Assembly (NCBI GenBank): GCA_035654175.1
Contig: DASRXL010000186.1
Coordinates: 1 to 16,291 of the forward strand
Direction of reading: 5' to 3'
DNA length: 16,291 bases
Source of the DNA: PNC22 sp035654175
Lineage (GTDB): Bacteria > Planctomycetota > Phycisphaerae > Phycisphaerales > UBA1924
Shown here: in pieces, positions 1 to 7,027 of the stretch
Layout: each line of letters starts with the position of its first letter
Numbering within the stretch: position 1 is the stretch's first letter
Translations under genes and position numbers: made by a program
The notes under the pieces: generated by a model
Told to the model about the DNA's origin: nothing
What the model saw: the letters and a program-made list of their open reading frames with translations, nothing else
The model's database searches: none

Positions 1-1
1 G

Positions 2-1099
<1,098 letters not shown>

Positions 1100-1123
1100 G
1101 CAACTCCACACACCGGCCCTGAA

Positions 1124-1147
1124 GGCTGATTCAGTCGGAATTCAGCC
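1124..1147 (+). other. hairpin after the helicase gene, no U-tract
   Basis: Nine-base-pair inverted repeat (GGCTGATTC / GAATTCAGCC with one bulged A) around the loop AGTCG, starting 25 nt after the helicase stop. It is more AT-rich than its surroundings. What follows is GC-rich without a T run, so it is at best a weak or Rho-assisted terminator or a 3' end stabiliser. The rest of 1100-1204 shows nothing recognisable. Confidence 0.35.
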
Positions 1148-1204
1148 CGCGCTCACTCCGCACGCCGACCCTCCACATGGGCGGCAACAGCGGAGGTGTG
1201 CGCC

Positions 1205-1450
1205 ATGGCCACGTGTGAGACCTGCGGCAACGACTACAACAACCCCATCGAGGTGACCTACCAGGGTCGCCGCCACACGTTCGACTGTTTCGAGTGCGCC
1301 ATCGAGCGGCTCGCCCCGCGCTGCGCCCACTGCGGCTGCCGCATCATCGGGCACGGGATCGAGGAGGGCGGCAGCTACTTCTGCTGCACCCACTGCGCAC
1401 GCCACGCCGGCCATTCCGCGGCCGCGCTCACGGCAGGAGCACGCTCATGA
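1205..1450 (+). CDS. small Cys-rich, probable zinc-binding protein (metallothionein-like)
   Basis: 81-residue cytoplasmic protein with ten cysteines. C4xxC7 and C28xxC31, 20 residues apart, form a four-Cys site of zinc-ribbon or treble-clef type. A second cluster, C40xxC43-G-C45 followed by C60-C61-xx-C64 with nearby histidines (H42, H50, H63, H67), looks like a further metal site. The motif order (CETCGNDY, FECAIERLAP, HCGCRIIGHG, CCTHC) recalls a widespread small-protein family often labelled prokaryotic metallothionein or hypothetical; that recall was not checked. Start ATG 1205 is chosen because GGAGG at 1192-1196 lies 8 nt upstream; the GTG at 1196 would overlap that site. The stop TGA overlaps the next gene's ATG (ATGA), so the two are probably co-translated. 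Metal binding is inference from cysteine spacing; the physiological role is unknown. Confidence 0.8.
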   Translation: MATCETCGNDYNNPIEVTYQGRRHTFDCFECAIERLAPRCAHCGCRIIGHGIEEGGSYFCCTHCARHAGHSAAALTAGARS

Positions 1451-1905
1451 CAAGCGAGACGCACACCGACCTCACCGGCACGAACCCGCTCCGCCGCGGC
1501 ATCGCGAAGACCACGTGCCTCGTCATGGGCGTGCTCTTCCTCATCGTCGCGGTCTGGGGCTTCATCGACGGCGACAACGTCCTGATCTTCCACGTCAACG
1601 CGGCGCACAATATGGTCCACCTCCTTTCCGGCATCGCCGCCCTCGCCTGCGCCTTCGCCGGCGAGCAGGTCGCCCGCATCTTCTGCTGGACTTTCGGCCT
1701 CACGTACGGCCTCGTCGCGCTCCTGGGCTTCGCCGGAGTCACCGTCGTTGAAGACCTCCTCCACCTCAACCCCGCCGATGACTGGCTGCACGTCGGCATC
1801 ACGCTGGTCTTCCTTCTCGCGGCGGCGCTGAGCACGCGGAACGCCCCGGCCCGCGCCGGCATCCCCAGAATCAAGCGCGCCGAGCACCGCCCGTCCCTCC
1901 GCTGA
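1447..1905 (+). CDS. DUF4383 four-helix membrane protein
   Basis: 152-residue integral membrane protein of unknown function. After a polar N-terminus of about 18 residues come four hydrophobic segments, at roughly 20-41, 54-75, 79-100 and 117-137, and then a basic tail rich in Arg/Lys. The Asn-x-x-His-Asn-x-x-His-Leu pattern at the start of helix 2 (NAAHNMVHLLSG) and the Gly-rich third helix are typical of the DUF4383 family as I know it. Its ATG is embedded in the stop of the Cys-rich gene (ATGA at 1447-1450), so translation probably depends on ribosomes finishing the upstream gene. An upstream in-frame extension to 1294 exists but runs antiparallel to family expectation and overlaps the Cys-rich gene, so it is not used. 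No enzymatic residues stand out. Confidence 0.85.
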   Translation: MTSETHTDLTGTNPLRRGIAKTTCLVMGVLFLIVAVWGFIDGDNVLIFHVNAAHNMVHLLSGIAALACAFAGEQVARIFCWTFGLTYGLVALLGFAGVTVVEDLLHLNPADDWLHVGITLVFLLAAALSTRNAPARAGIPRIKRAEHRPSLR

Positions 1906-1922
1906 CCCGCGGGTCCCCTCAC

Positions 1923-1993
1923 AGCCCGGCTCCCGGGGCTCCTTGAGGCCGGCGGGCCGCCGCCGCATACCGCCGCGCAGCGCGGGGCCCCGC
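1923..1993. repeat. GC-rich inverted repeats in the 1906-2013 intergenic region
   Basis: Two compact inverted repeats lie between the DUF4383 gene and the peptidase gene. AGCCCGG-CTC-CCGGGGCT (1923-1940) is a 7-bp stem with one bulge. GCGGGGCCCCGC (1982-1993) is a perfect 12-bp palindrome. Neither is followed by a T-tract. The first could aid termination of the upstream unit. The second lies just upstream of the putative promoter of the next gene, but a palindrome of only G and C is not rare at this base composition. Confidence 0.3.
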
Positions 1994-2001
1994 CCTCAGC
2001 G

Positions 2002-2007
2002 TATCCT
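2002..2007 (+). promoter_or_regulatory. TATCCT, possible -10 box for a leaderless start at 2014
   Basis: The TAnnnT hexamer ends 6 nt before ATG 2014, and no Shine-Dalgarno fits in the GCGCCG between them. A sigma-70-type promoter here would start transcription at about the A of the ATG. No recognisable -35 element is present. Confidence 0.45.
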
Positions 2008-2013
2008 GCGCCG

Positions 2014-3165
2014 ATGCGAACACCCCTCCCGGCCTTGCTCTCACTCGCCCTGCTCTGCGCTCCCGCCGCGGCCGACGGCGAGGCGATCGCCGCGCTGCTC
2101 GAGCGCATGGAGCGAGCGGTGCTCGCGGCCGACCCCGAGGGCTATCTCGAGTGCGTGGACAACGGCACGAGCGCCGAGTGGAACCGCGAGCAGGACAACT
2201 GGGCCGCCGACCTGATGCACCACGTCCCCGAGGAGTTCGAGATGGAGCTCACCGCCCCGCCCGAGCCGTGGGACCACGCGGGCACGCTCCACGATCCGGC
2301 GATTCTCGACGAGGTGCGGCGCGCACCGGTGCGAGTGTCCTGGCTTCTCCCCGACGGACCCCGGCGCGCAGTGGAGTTTCCGGCGATGTTCGTCCGGCGC
2401 ATTGGGGAATGGCGCTACGCCGGGGAGGCTTGGCGGCGCCGCGCCTCCGAGGACGGTCAGAACATCGTGCTCTACCTCGACGACGGCCTGGTCGCCGTCG
2501 CCGAGAGGGTCATCGACATCATGCCCGAGATCCGCGCGCACGTGGACGAAGGCTTCGAGACCAGGCTCGGGCACCCGCAGGTCGTCAAGCTGTACGACGA
2601 GATGACCCACCTGCAACACTCGATCTATCTCAGCTACACCGAGCCGCTCGGCGGCTGGAACGAGCCGGGCGAGTCGATCAAGATTCTGGCCGACCGCCAC
2701 GCGCGGAGCCGCCAGCTCCGGATCCTCCTCGCGCACGAGTACGGCCACGTCGCCACATTCACCTACAGCCCGGAGGCGAGCGAGCACATCCCCTGGTGGG
2801 TCGCCGAGGGGGTCGCGGAGCTGGCTGCGGAGCGGTTCGCCGGCCCCGCGGCGGTCCGGAGCGTGGACGAGGTGGTCCGGGCCTGGGTCGGGGCCGGCGC
2901 GCTCGCCGAATGGTCGGCGATGGCGGATTTCCGCCAGACCCCCTCGGAGCTCCACGGCCATGTCTATATCCAGGGGCACCACTTTGTGGGATTCGTCTCC
3001 GAGCGGTTCGGGCGCGCCAGGCGCAACCACTGGATCCGCCTCCTTGCCCAGGGTTCCCCTCTCGACGAAGCCAGCCGGGAGGCCTTCGCGCTCTCCTTTG
3101 CAGAGCTTGACGCGCTCTGGCGGGCATCTCTGGAGGATAAAACCGCCCCGCCCGATGATGGATGA
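2014..3165 (+). CDS. secreted HExxH metallopeptidase-like protein (peptidase MA-like)
   Basis: 383-residue exported protein. Residues 1-20 are a signal peptide (basic MR, Leu/Ala core, cleavage near APAAA-D). Residues 21-150 form a charged domain with recurrent Trp/Glu, somewhat like NTF2-like or DUF4440-type modules, which I cannot name with confidence. The C-terminal half carries HEYGH at 241-245 and a Glu in WWVAEGVAE (E265), i.e. HExxH-x19-E, the gluzincin arrangement of peptidase MA-like proteins: two His and E265 bind zinc, and E242 is the catalytic base. The downstream Tyr/His-rich stretch (HVYIQGHHFVGF) with the family's usual Y-x-x-G-x-x-F pattern supports this. Substrate unknown; it presumably acts in the periplasm or at the surface. 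Start 2014 is the only Met before the signal peptide. The stop lies 17 nt from the end of the convergent receiver gene. Confidence 0.82.
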   Translation: MRTPLPALLSLALLCAPAAADGEAIAALLERMERAVLAADPEGYLECVDNGTSAEWNREQDNWAADLMHHVPEEFEMELTAPPEPWDHAGTLHDPAILDEVRRAPVRVSWLLPDGPRRAVEFPAMFVRRIGEWRYAGEAWRRRASEDGQNIVLYLDDGLVAVAERVIDIMPEIRAHVDEGFETRLGHPQVVKLYDEMTHLQHSIYLSYTEPLGGWNEPGESIKILADRHARSRQLRILLAHEYGHVATFTYSPEASEHIPWWVAEGVAELAAERFAGPAAVRSVDEVVRAWVGAGALAEWSAMADFRQTPSELHGHVYIQGHHFVGFVSERFGRARRNHWIRLLAQGSPLDEASREAFALSFAELDALWRASLEDKTAPPDDG

Positions 3166-3182
3166 GTGGCGAGCGCCGAGCT

Positions 3183-3581
3183 TCATCCCGGAGCGATCGA
3201 GCCCTCGGGTGCATCGGGCGGGCCGGGCTCGGAGAGGGCTCTGAGCAGCTCGGGCAGACGGTCGGAGAACGCGCCCCGCGCCAGGACCCTGTCTGCGCCG
3301 GCGGCCCGAGCCGCGGCGAAGAGATCGGCCGCGACGTGCGGGCCGAACGCGACGACGGCGAGGCCGGGCCGGGCGGAACCGGCGGCGCGGGCGCGCCGGA
3401 TGAGTTCGAGCCCGAGGTCCCCGGTCTCCAGGTCCACGATCAGCCCACGAACAGGCGAATCCGCAAGCCTGGCCCCGAGCATCTCCAGGGTGCGCACCGG
3501 CCGAGCGGCGATACCAAGCGAAACGCACGTCTCCTTGATGCGCGTGGCCCAGAGGAGATCGGCGGCTGCGTAGAGTATCAT
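3183..3581 (-). CDS. degenerate response-regulator receiver (CheY-like) protein
   Basis: 132-residue stand-alone protein with the alternating beta/alpha layout of a receiver domain. Strand 1 is MILYAAA; strand 3 is GLIVDLE, ending at D50, in the place of the phospho-acceptor Asp; strand 4 is LAVVAFG; and a GADRVLARG stretch stands where GADDYLVKP is usual. The acidic pair after strand 1 is missing (only D8), the strand-4 Ser/Thr is replaced by Phe-Gly, and the strand-5 Lys is Arg. It is therefore probably not a normal phosphorylation switch and may act as a pseudo-receiver, but the D50 equivalent is kept. Start ATG at 3581 is preferred over GTG at 3611 because family similarity begins at MILY and a TAnnnT box lies 7 nt upstream. 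No kinase or output domain is in view. The gene is convergent with the peptidase gene and divergent from gdh. Confidence 0.68.
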   Translation of the reverse strand: MILYAAADLLWATRIKETCVSLGIAARPVRTLEMLGARLADSPVRGLIVDLETGDLGLELIRRARAAGSARPGLAVVAFGPHVAADLFAAARAAGADRVLARGAFSDRLPELLRALSEPGPPDAPEGSIAPG

Positions 3582-3588
3582 CCCATCC

Positions 3589-3594
3589 ACTTTA
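3589..3594 (-). promoter_or_regulatory. TAAAGT, possible -10 box for a leaderless start at 3581 (minus)
   Basis: On the minus strand, TAAAGT is followed by GGATGGG and then ATG, a 7-nt gap. Transcription would start at or very near the start codon. The GGATGGG could also serve as a poor Shine-Dalgarno, so the leaderless reading is less clean here than at 2014, 6095 or 8789. Confidence 0.38.
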
Positions 3595-3667
3595 GACCGC
3601 ACCGCGGGCACAACGCGGAACCATGGGCGTGCCGGGGCGAGTCGGCCATACGTTGGAGAGCTTCAGT

Positions 3668-5002
3668 ATGAGCACCACTGTCGTATCCGAGAGCACGACG
3701 AGCCTGACTGCCCGAGACCCCATCTTCGACGAGCTGGGGTTCCCGAAGGACCCCAATAACCTCTACCTCCAGACCGTCGCGACGATGCTGGAGGCGGCCG
3801 ACGTGATCGACCTGCGGCACCGCGTGAAGATCATCCTCGCGCAGCCCAAGAACGAGATCATGGTGCACTTCCCGGTCCGCATGGACGACGGGCACCACCG
3901 CCTCTTCAAGGGCTACCGCGTGCAGCACAACAACGCGCTCGGCCCCTACAAGGGCGGGCTGCGCTTTCATGAGACGGTCAATCTCGACGACGTGAAGAGC
4001 CTGGCGCTGCTCATGACGATGAAGTGCTCGCTCGTGCGGGTCCCCTTCGGCGGGGGCAAGGGCGGCGTGAAGGTGAACCCGCGCGAGCACTCCGCCGGCG
4101 AGATGGAGCGCATCACCCGCCGCTTCTGCTCGGCGATCATGGGCATGATCGGCCCGGAGTACGACATCCCCGCGCCGGACGTCGGCAGCAACGCCCAGTA
4201 CATGGCCTGGTTCGCGGATACCTACATGATGTCCAACGAGGGCAAGGACGCGCTCGACGGCCTCCGCGTCGTCACCGGAAAGCCGGTCGAGTTCGGCGGC
4301 TCCCTCGGGCGCGAGAAGGCCACCGGGCAGGGCGTCGTGGACACCCTTGTCGAGCTCCTTCCCGAGGTCGGCCTGAATGTCCAGGGCATGCGGGTGAGCG
4401 TGCTCGGGTACGGCAACGTGGGCTCCTGGACCGCGCGCATCCTCCACGACATGGGCGCCAAAATCGTCGCCGCCGCCGACCACACCGGCGCCATCCGCGA
4501 CGACCGCGGGCTTGACGCCCACAAGCTGGCCGAGCACGTCGTCGCGAACGGCGGGGTCCGCGGCTACCAGGGCGAGGCGATCTCCACCGACGAGTTCTAC
4601 AAGACGCCCGTGGACGTGCTGGTGCCCGCCGCCCTCGAGCAGATGATCGGCGAGCGCGAGGCGAGGATGATCGACGCCAAGGTCGTCGTCGAGGGCGCCA
4701 ACGCCCCGACCACACCCGCCGGCGACCGCGTCTTCAATTCTCGCGGCATCGAGGTCATCCCCGCCATCCTGGCCAACGCGGGCGGCGTGACGGTCTCGTA
4801 CTTCGAGTGGGTCCAGAACAAGACCAGCAGTTATTGGGACATCGAGCAGGTGGACCGCGAGCTCAACCGGCACATGGTCATGGCGGCGCGCCGGACTGTC
4901 CTCGCCCGCCAGCGATACAAGGTGGACCTCCGCACCGCCGCGTACATCGCGGCGCTCGACCACATCGGCAAGGCGTACGCGGTCCGGGGCATCTTCCCGT
5001 AA
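3668..5002 (+). CDS. gdhA: glutamate dehydrogenase (Glu/Leu/Phe/Val dehydrogenase family)
   Basis: Catalyses reversible oxidative deamination of glutamate to 2-oxoglutarate and ammonium with NAD(P), linking carbon and nitrogen metabolism in the cytoplasm. It has 444 residues, usual for the hexameric family. The dimerisation/substrate domain carries GPYKGGLRFH (K95, substrate carboxylate), PFGGGKGG at 126-133 (catalytic K131) and PAPDVG (D171, proton transfer). The Rossmann domain has GYGNVG at 247-252, and LANAGGVTVSYFEWVQN follows. The KTSSYW stretch differs from the usual GFYW. ATG 3668 is chosen: GGAG at 3655-3658 is 9 nt upstream and family similarity begins shortly after; ATG 3623 would add 15 residues without support. 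A TACGTT hexamer (3649-3654) just before the Shine-Dalgarno is probably coincidence. Cofactor preference cannot be read safely. A strong terminator follows, so it is monocistronic. Confidence 0.96.
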   Translation: MSTTVVSESTTSLTARDPIFDELGFPKDPNNLYLQTVATMLEAADVIDLRHRVKIILAQPKNEIMVHFPVRMDDGHHRLFKGYRVQHNNALGPYKGGLRFHETVNLDDVKSLALLMTMKCSLVRVPFGGGKGGVKVNPREHSAGEMERITRRFCSAIMGMIGPEYDIPAPDVGSNAQYMAWFADTYMMSNEGKDALDGLRVVTGKPVEFGGSLGREKATGQGVVDTLVELLPEVGLNVQGMRVSVLGYGNVGSWTARILHDMGAKIVAAADHTGAIRDDRGLDAHKLAEHVVANGGVRGYQGEAISTDEFYKTPVDVLVPAALEQMIGEREARMIDAKVVVEGANAPTTPAGDRVFNSRGIEVIPAILANAGGVTVSYFEWVQNKTSSYWDIEQVDRELNRHMVMAARRTVLARQRYKVDLRTAAYIAALDHIGKAYAVRGIFP

Positions 5003-5032
5003 CCCTCCGCCGCCCTCTCCCCCAGCTTTCCC

Positions 5033-5065
5033 AGCCGCCCGGGATTCCCGGGCGGCTTTGTTTTT
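5033..5065 (+). terminator. Rho-independent terminator of gdhA
   Basis: Perfect 11-bp stem AGCCGCCCGGG / CCCGGGCGGCT with loop ATT, followed directly by TTTGTTTTT. It starts 30 nt after the glutamate dehydrogenase stop and is the clearest intrinsic terminator in the window. The following 5066-5239 leads into the next gene and shows no convincing promoter hexamers. Confidence 0.93.
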
Positions 5066-5239
5066 GGGGCCATCCTGAATCCGCGGCCGCTACCGCCCTC
5101 GCGAAAGCACCCACAATCTCGCGCAAGTTCTTGGTACTGCTGGTTTTCCGTGGCATCGTTTCGGTGGACGGACTGACCCCGGAGCTTCACTGGGGCCGCG
5201 GAAACACAACAGCAGATCGGTGGGGGAGGAGGGCTTGTC

Positions 5240-5935
5240 ATGCGCGTGTCAGCTCTGGCAATCGTGGTGGTGGGCGGGCTCGCGGCGGCGGCGAGCGCGG
5301 ATGTCGTGAGCATCGACGCGAGGGCCGCGATCTTCGACGCCGGGCGATCCGCCCCGACCCTCGGCGGGCTCCTGCCGCCCATGCTCGAGATCCCGGCCGG
5401 GGCCGAGTACGTGACGTTCAGCGACGTGAGCGGCCTGGTGCGGGCCCACCCGGTGCTGCAATGGGCGGGACCCGACGGGAACTCCGCCACCCTGAACGAC
5501 ACCGACATCAACTCATACCTGGGCATCTCGGGCCTCGTGCATCCCCGCACGCTGCCGCTGGTCGCCGTGTTCCTCGGCGAGGCGGAGCCGGAGAACCCTG
5601 CCCCGGCGCGCATGGACTTCTACGCCATCGGGAGCGAGTTCACCGAACTCACGCCGCTGGTGCAGCAGACCTACTTCGTCGGCGACGGCCAGGCGGTGGG
5701 CGGCGAGGGCTCGCTCCTGCAGAAGTTCTACGTGCCAGAGGGAGCGACCCGCCTTTACCTGGGGCTCGCCGACGCGGGCTACTTCACGGGCGACGTGGAC
5801 GCTCAGGACCCCACCGCATATCCCGACAACGAGGGCTCGTTCAACGCCAACGTGCAGTTCCACGTGATCCCGACGCCCGGCTCGCTGGCGCTCCTCACGA
5901 TGGGCGGCGCCATGACCTTCCGCCGGCGCCGGTAA
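5240..5935 (+). CDS. secreted protein with PTP-CTERM-type sorting tag and lectin-like module
   Basis: 231-residue exported protein. Residues 1-20 are a signal peptide (MRVS, Val/Ala core, cleavage near ASA-D). The C-terminus (209-231) has the tripartite layout of PEP-CTERM tags: Pro-Thr-Pro-Gly (P211-G214), a short Leu/Met/Gly hydrophobic stretch, and a terminal Arg4. Exosortase-like enzymes cut such tags for surface or matrix attachment; no exosortase is in the window. The middle has FYVPEGATRLYLGLADA followed by YPDNEGSF, a signature of galactose-binding-like beta-sandwich modules common in PEP-CTERM proteins, where the Asp/Asn residues may bind calcium. That identification is from memory of the family. 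The start is fixed by a strong Shine-Dalgarno (GGAGGAGG at 5223-5230) 9 nt upstream. Function beyond surface display is unknown. Confidence 0.82.
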   Translation: MRVSALAIVVVGGLAAAASADVVSIDARAAIFDAGRSAPTLGGLLPPMLEIPAGAEYVTFSDVSGLVRAHPVLQWAGPDGNSATLNDTDINSYLGISGLVHPRTLPLVAVFLGEAEPENPAPARMDFYAIGSEFTELTPLVQQTYFVGDGQAVGGEGSLLQKFYVPEGATRLYLGLADAGYFTGDVDAQDPTAYPDNEGSFNANVQFHVIPTPGSLALLTMGGAMTFRRRR

Positions 5936-5964
5936 GTGGCCACAGGCCGAATCGACCCCACCCC

Positions 5965-6008
5965 CCGGCTGCGCGGGCTCGGAGAGCTCCGCGCGGCCGG
6001 ACCTTTTC
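5965..6008 (+). terminator. long hairpin terminator after the PTP-CTERM gene
   Basis: A 16-bp stem: 12 bp CCGGCTGCGCGG / CCGCGCGGCCGG with one T-G wobble, a bulged T, then GCTC / GAGC around the loop GGA. It is followed by ACCTTTTCC. It lies 29 nt after the stop at 5935. The T-run is only four long and broken by C, so efficiency is uncertain, but the stem is very stable. The remaining 6009-6082 is GC-rich with no gene. Confidence 0.62.
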
Positions 6009-6082
6009 CGCGACGGCTTCGCGAGCCTCGCCGGCGCCCCGGCGCGGCCCGATCGCCCGCCGGATGCCGGAGTGCCCGCCGC

Positions 6083-6088
6083 TACACT
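6083..6088 (+). promoter_or_regulatory. TACACT, possible -10 box for a leaderless nfo mRNA
   Basis: TACACT is followed by CCGCGG (6 nt) and then ATG 6095. No Shine-Dalgarno fits between. Position and spacing match TATCCT before 2014. No -35 element is evident. Confidence 0.45.
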
Positions 6089-6094
6089 CCGCGG

Positions 6095-7027
6095 ATGCTC
6101 GGGTCCCACCTCTCGATCTCAGACGGGCTCTCCGAGGCCGCGTGGAGCGCGCACCGGCTCGGGATGGACACGGTCCAGGTCTTCACGAAGAACCAGCGCC
6201 AGTGGAAGGTTCGTCCGCTCGATGACGGGGCGATCGCGGCATGGCGCAGCGCCATCGCGGAGCTCGGGTGGGCGGGGCGCACGGTGAGCCACGCGTCGTA
6301 CCTGATCAATCTGGCGAGCCCGGACGCGGCGCTCTGGCAGAAGTCGGTCGATCTCATGACGGAGGAGATCGAGCGTTGCGAGCGCCTGGGCATCCCCTTT
6401 CTGGTCCACCACCCGGGGGCGGCGACGGACGGCGACGTCGATCGCGGGCTGGAGCGGATCGCGCGTGCGTACGAGCAGGTGTTCCGCAGGACGCGCGGGT
6501 ACGCGACGGTGTCGTGCCTGGAGGACACCGTGGGCTCCGGCTCGGTGCTCGGTCGCACGTTCGACGAGCTCGCCAGGCTCAGGGCGATGATCATCGCGTC
6601 CACGGGCGAGGAAGGGCGCGTCGGCTATTGCCTGGACACCTGCCACGCCCACGCCGCGGGGTACGACTTCGCGGGCCGCGCGGCGGCGGAGACCGCGCTT
6701 GCGGAGTTCGGCCGGATCTGCGGCATGGAGCACCTGCGCGTCATCCACCTGAATGATTCGGTGGGTAGCTTGGGCAGCCGCAAGGACCGACACGCCCACA
6801 TCGGCGAGGGGACGATCGGGCGCGGGACGACGGCAAAGGCGCTGGGATCGAGCGGGTTCGCGGCCGTCATGAACCACCCCCGCCTGAAAAACGTACCGAA
6901 AATCCTCGAAACGCCGAAGGAAGCGAGCAAGGCGGGCACCCCAATGGACGCCATCAATCTGCGCCGGCTCCGCCGCCTGGAGCCCGACGCGGCCTCGGGC
7001 CCGAAGAGAGCAGCGGGAGCACTATGA
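6095..7027 (+). CDS. nfo: endonuclease IV (deoxyribonuclease IV, AP endonuclease)
   Basis: Cleaves DNA 5' to abasic sites and removes blocked 3' ends in base-excision repair; a TIM-barrel enzyme with three zinc ions. It has 310 residues, slightly longer than the E. coli enzyme (285). All nine metal ligands known from E. coli Nfo are present in order: H66 (HASYLINL), H106 (HHPGA), E143 (LEDTVGSGS), D181 and H184 (DTCHAHAAGYD), H218 (IHLNDS), D231 and H233 (DRHAHIGEG), and E272 (LETPK). Start ATG 6095 gives the canonical GSHLSISDG beginning; the open frame further upstream is non-coding sequence. There is no Shine-Dalgarno, but a TACACT box lies 6 nt upstream. The stop TGA (7025-7027) overlaps the ATG of the TPR lipoprotein gene, so the two are probably one transcript. 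Confidence 0.96.
   Translation: MLGSHLSISDGLSEAAWSAHRLGMDTVQVFTKNQRQWKVRPLDDGAIAAWRSAIAELGWAGRTVSHASYLINLASPDAALWQKSVDLMTEEIERCERLGIPFLVHHPGAATDGDVDRGLERIARAYEQVFRRTRGYATVSCLEDTVGSGSVLGRTFDELARLRAMIIASTGEEGRVGYCLDTCHAHAAGYDFAGRAAAETALAEFGRICGMEHLRVIHLNDSVGSLGSRKDRHAHIGEGTIGRGTTAKALGSSGFAAVMNHPRLKNVPKILETPKEASKAGTPMDAINLRRLRRLEPDAASGPKRAAGAL

Noticed and set aside
1982..1993. GCGGGGCCCCGC palindrome as an operator
   Set aside because: It is pure G/C at a locus of very high GC content and has no second copy in the window, so it is more likely compositional.
3582..3611. GTG 3611 as the start of the receiver-like gene
   Set aside because: The extra residues precede the first beta strand without similarity; ATG 3581 starts directly at the fold.
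3623..3667. ATG 3623 as the start of glutamate dehydrogenase
   Set aside because: It adds 15 residues with no family similarity, and the Shine-Dalgarno GGAG at 3655 points to ATG 3668.
3578..4963. Minus-strand open frame antisense to glutamate dehydrogenase
   Set aside because: The plus strand carries every GDH motif; the antisense translation has no recognisable domain.
5131..5159. TTGGTA with CATCGT as a promoter for the PTP-CTERM gene
   Set aside because: The -10 match is poor and the spacing approximate; not strong enough to list as a feature.
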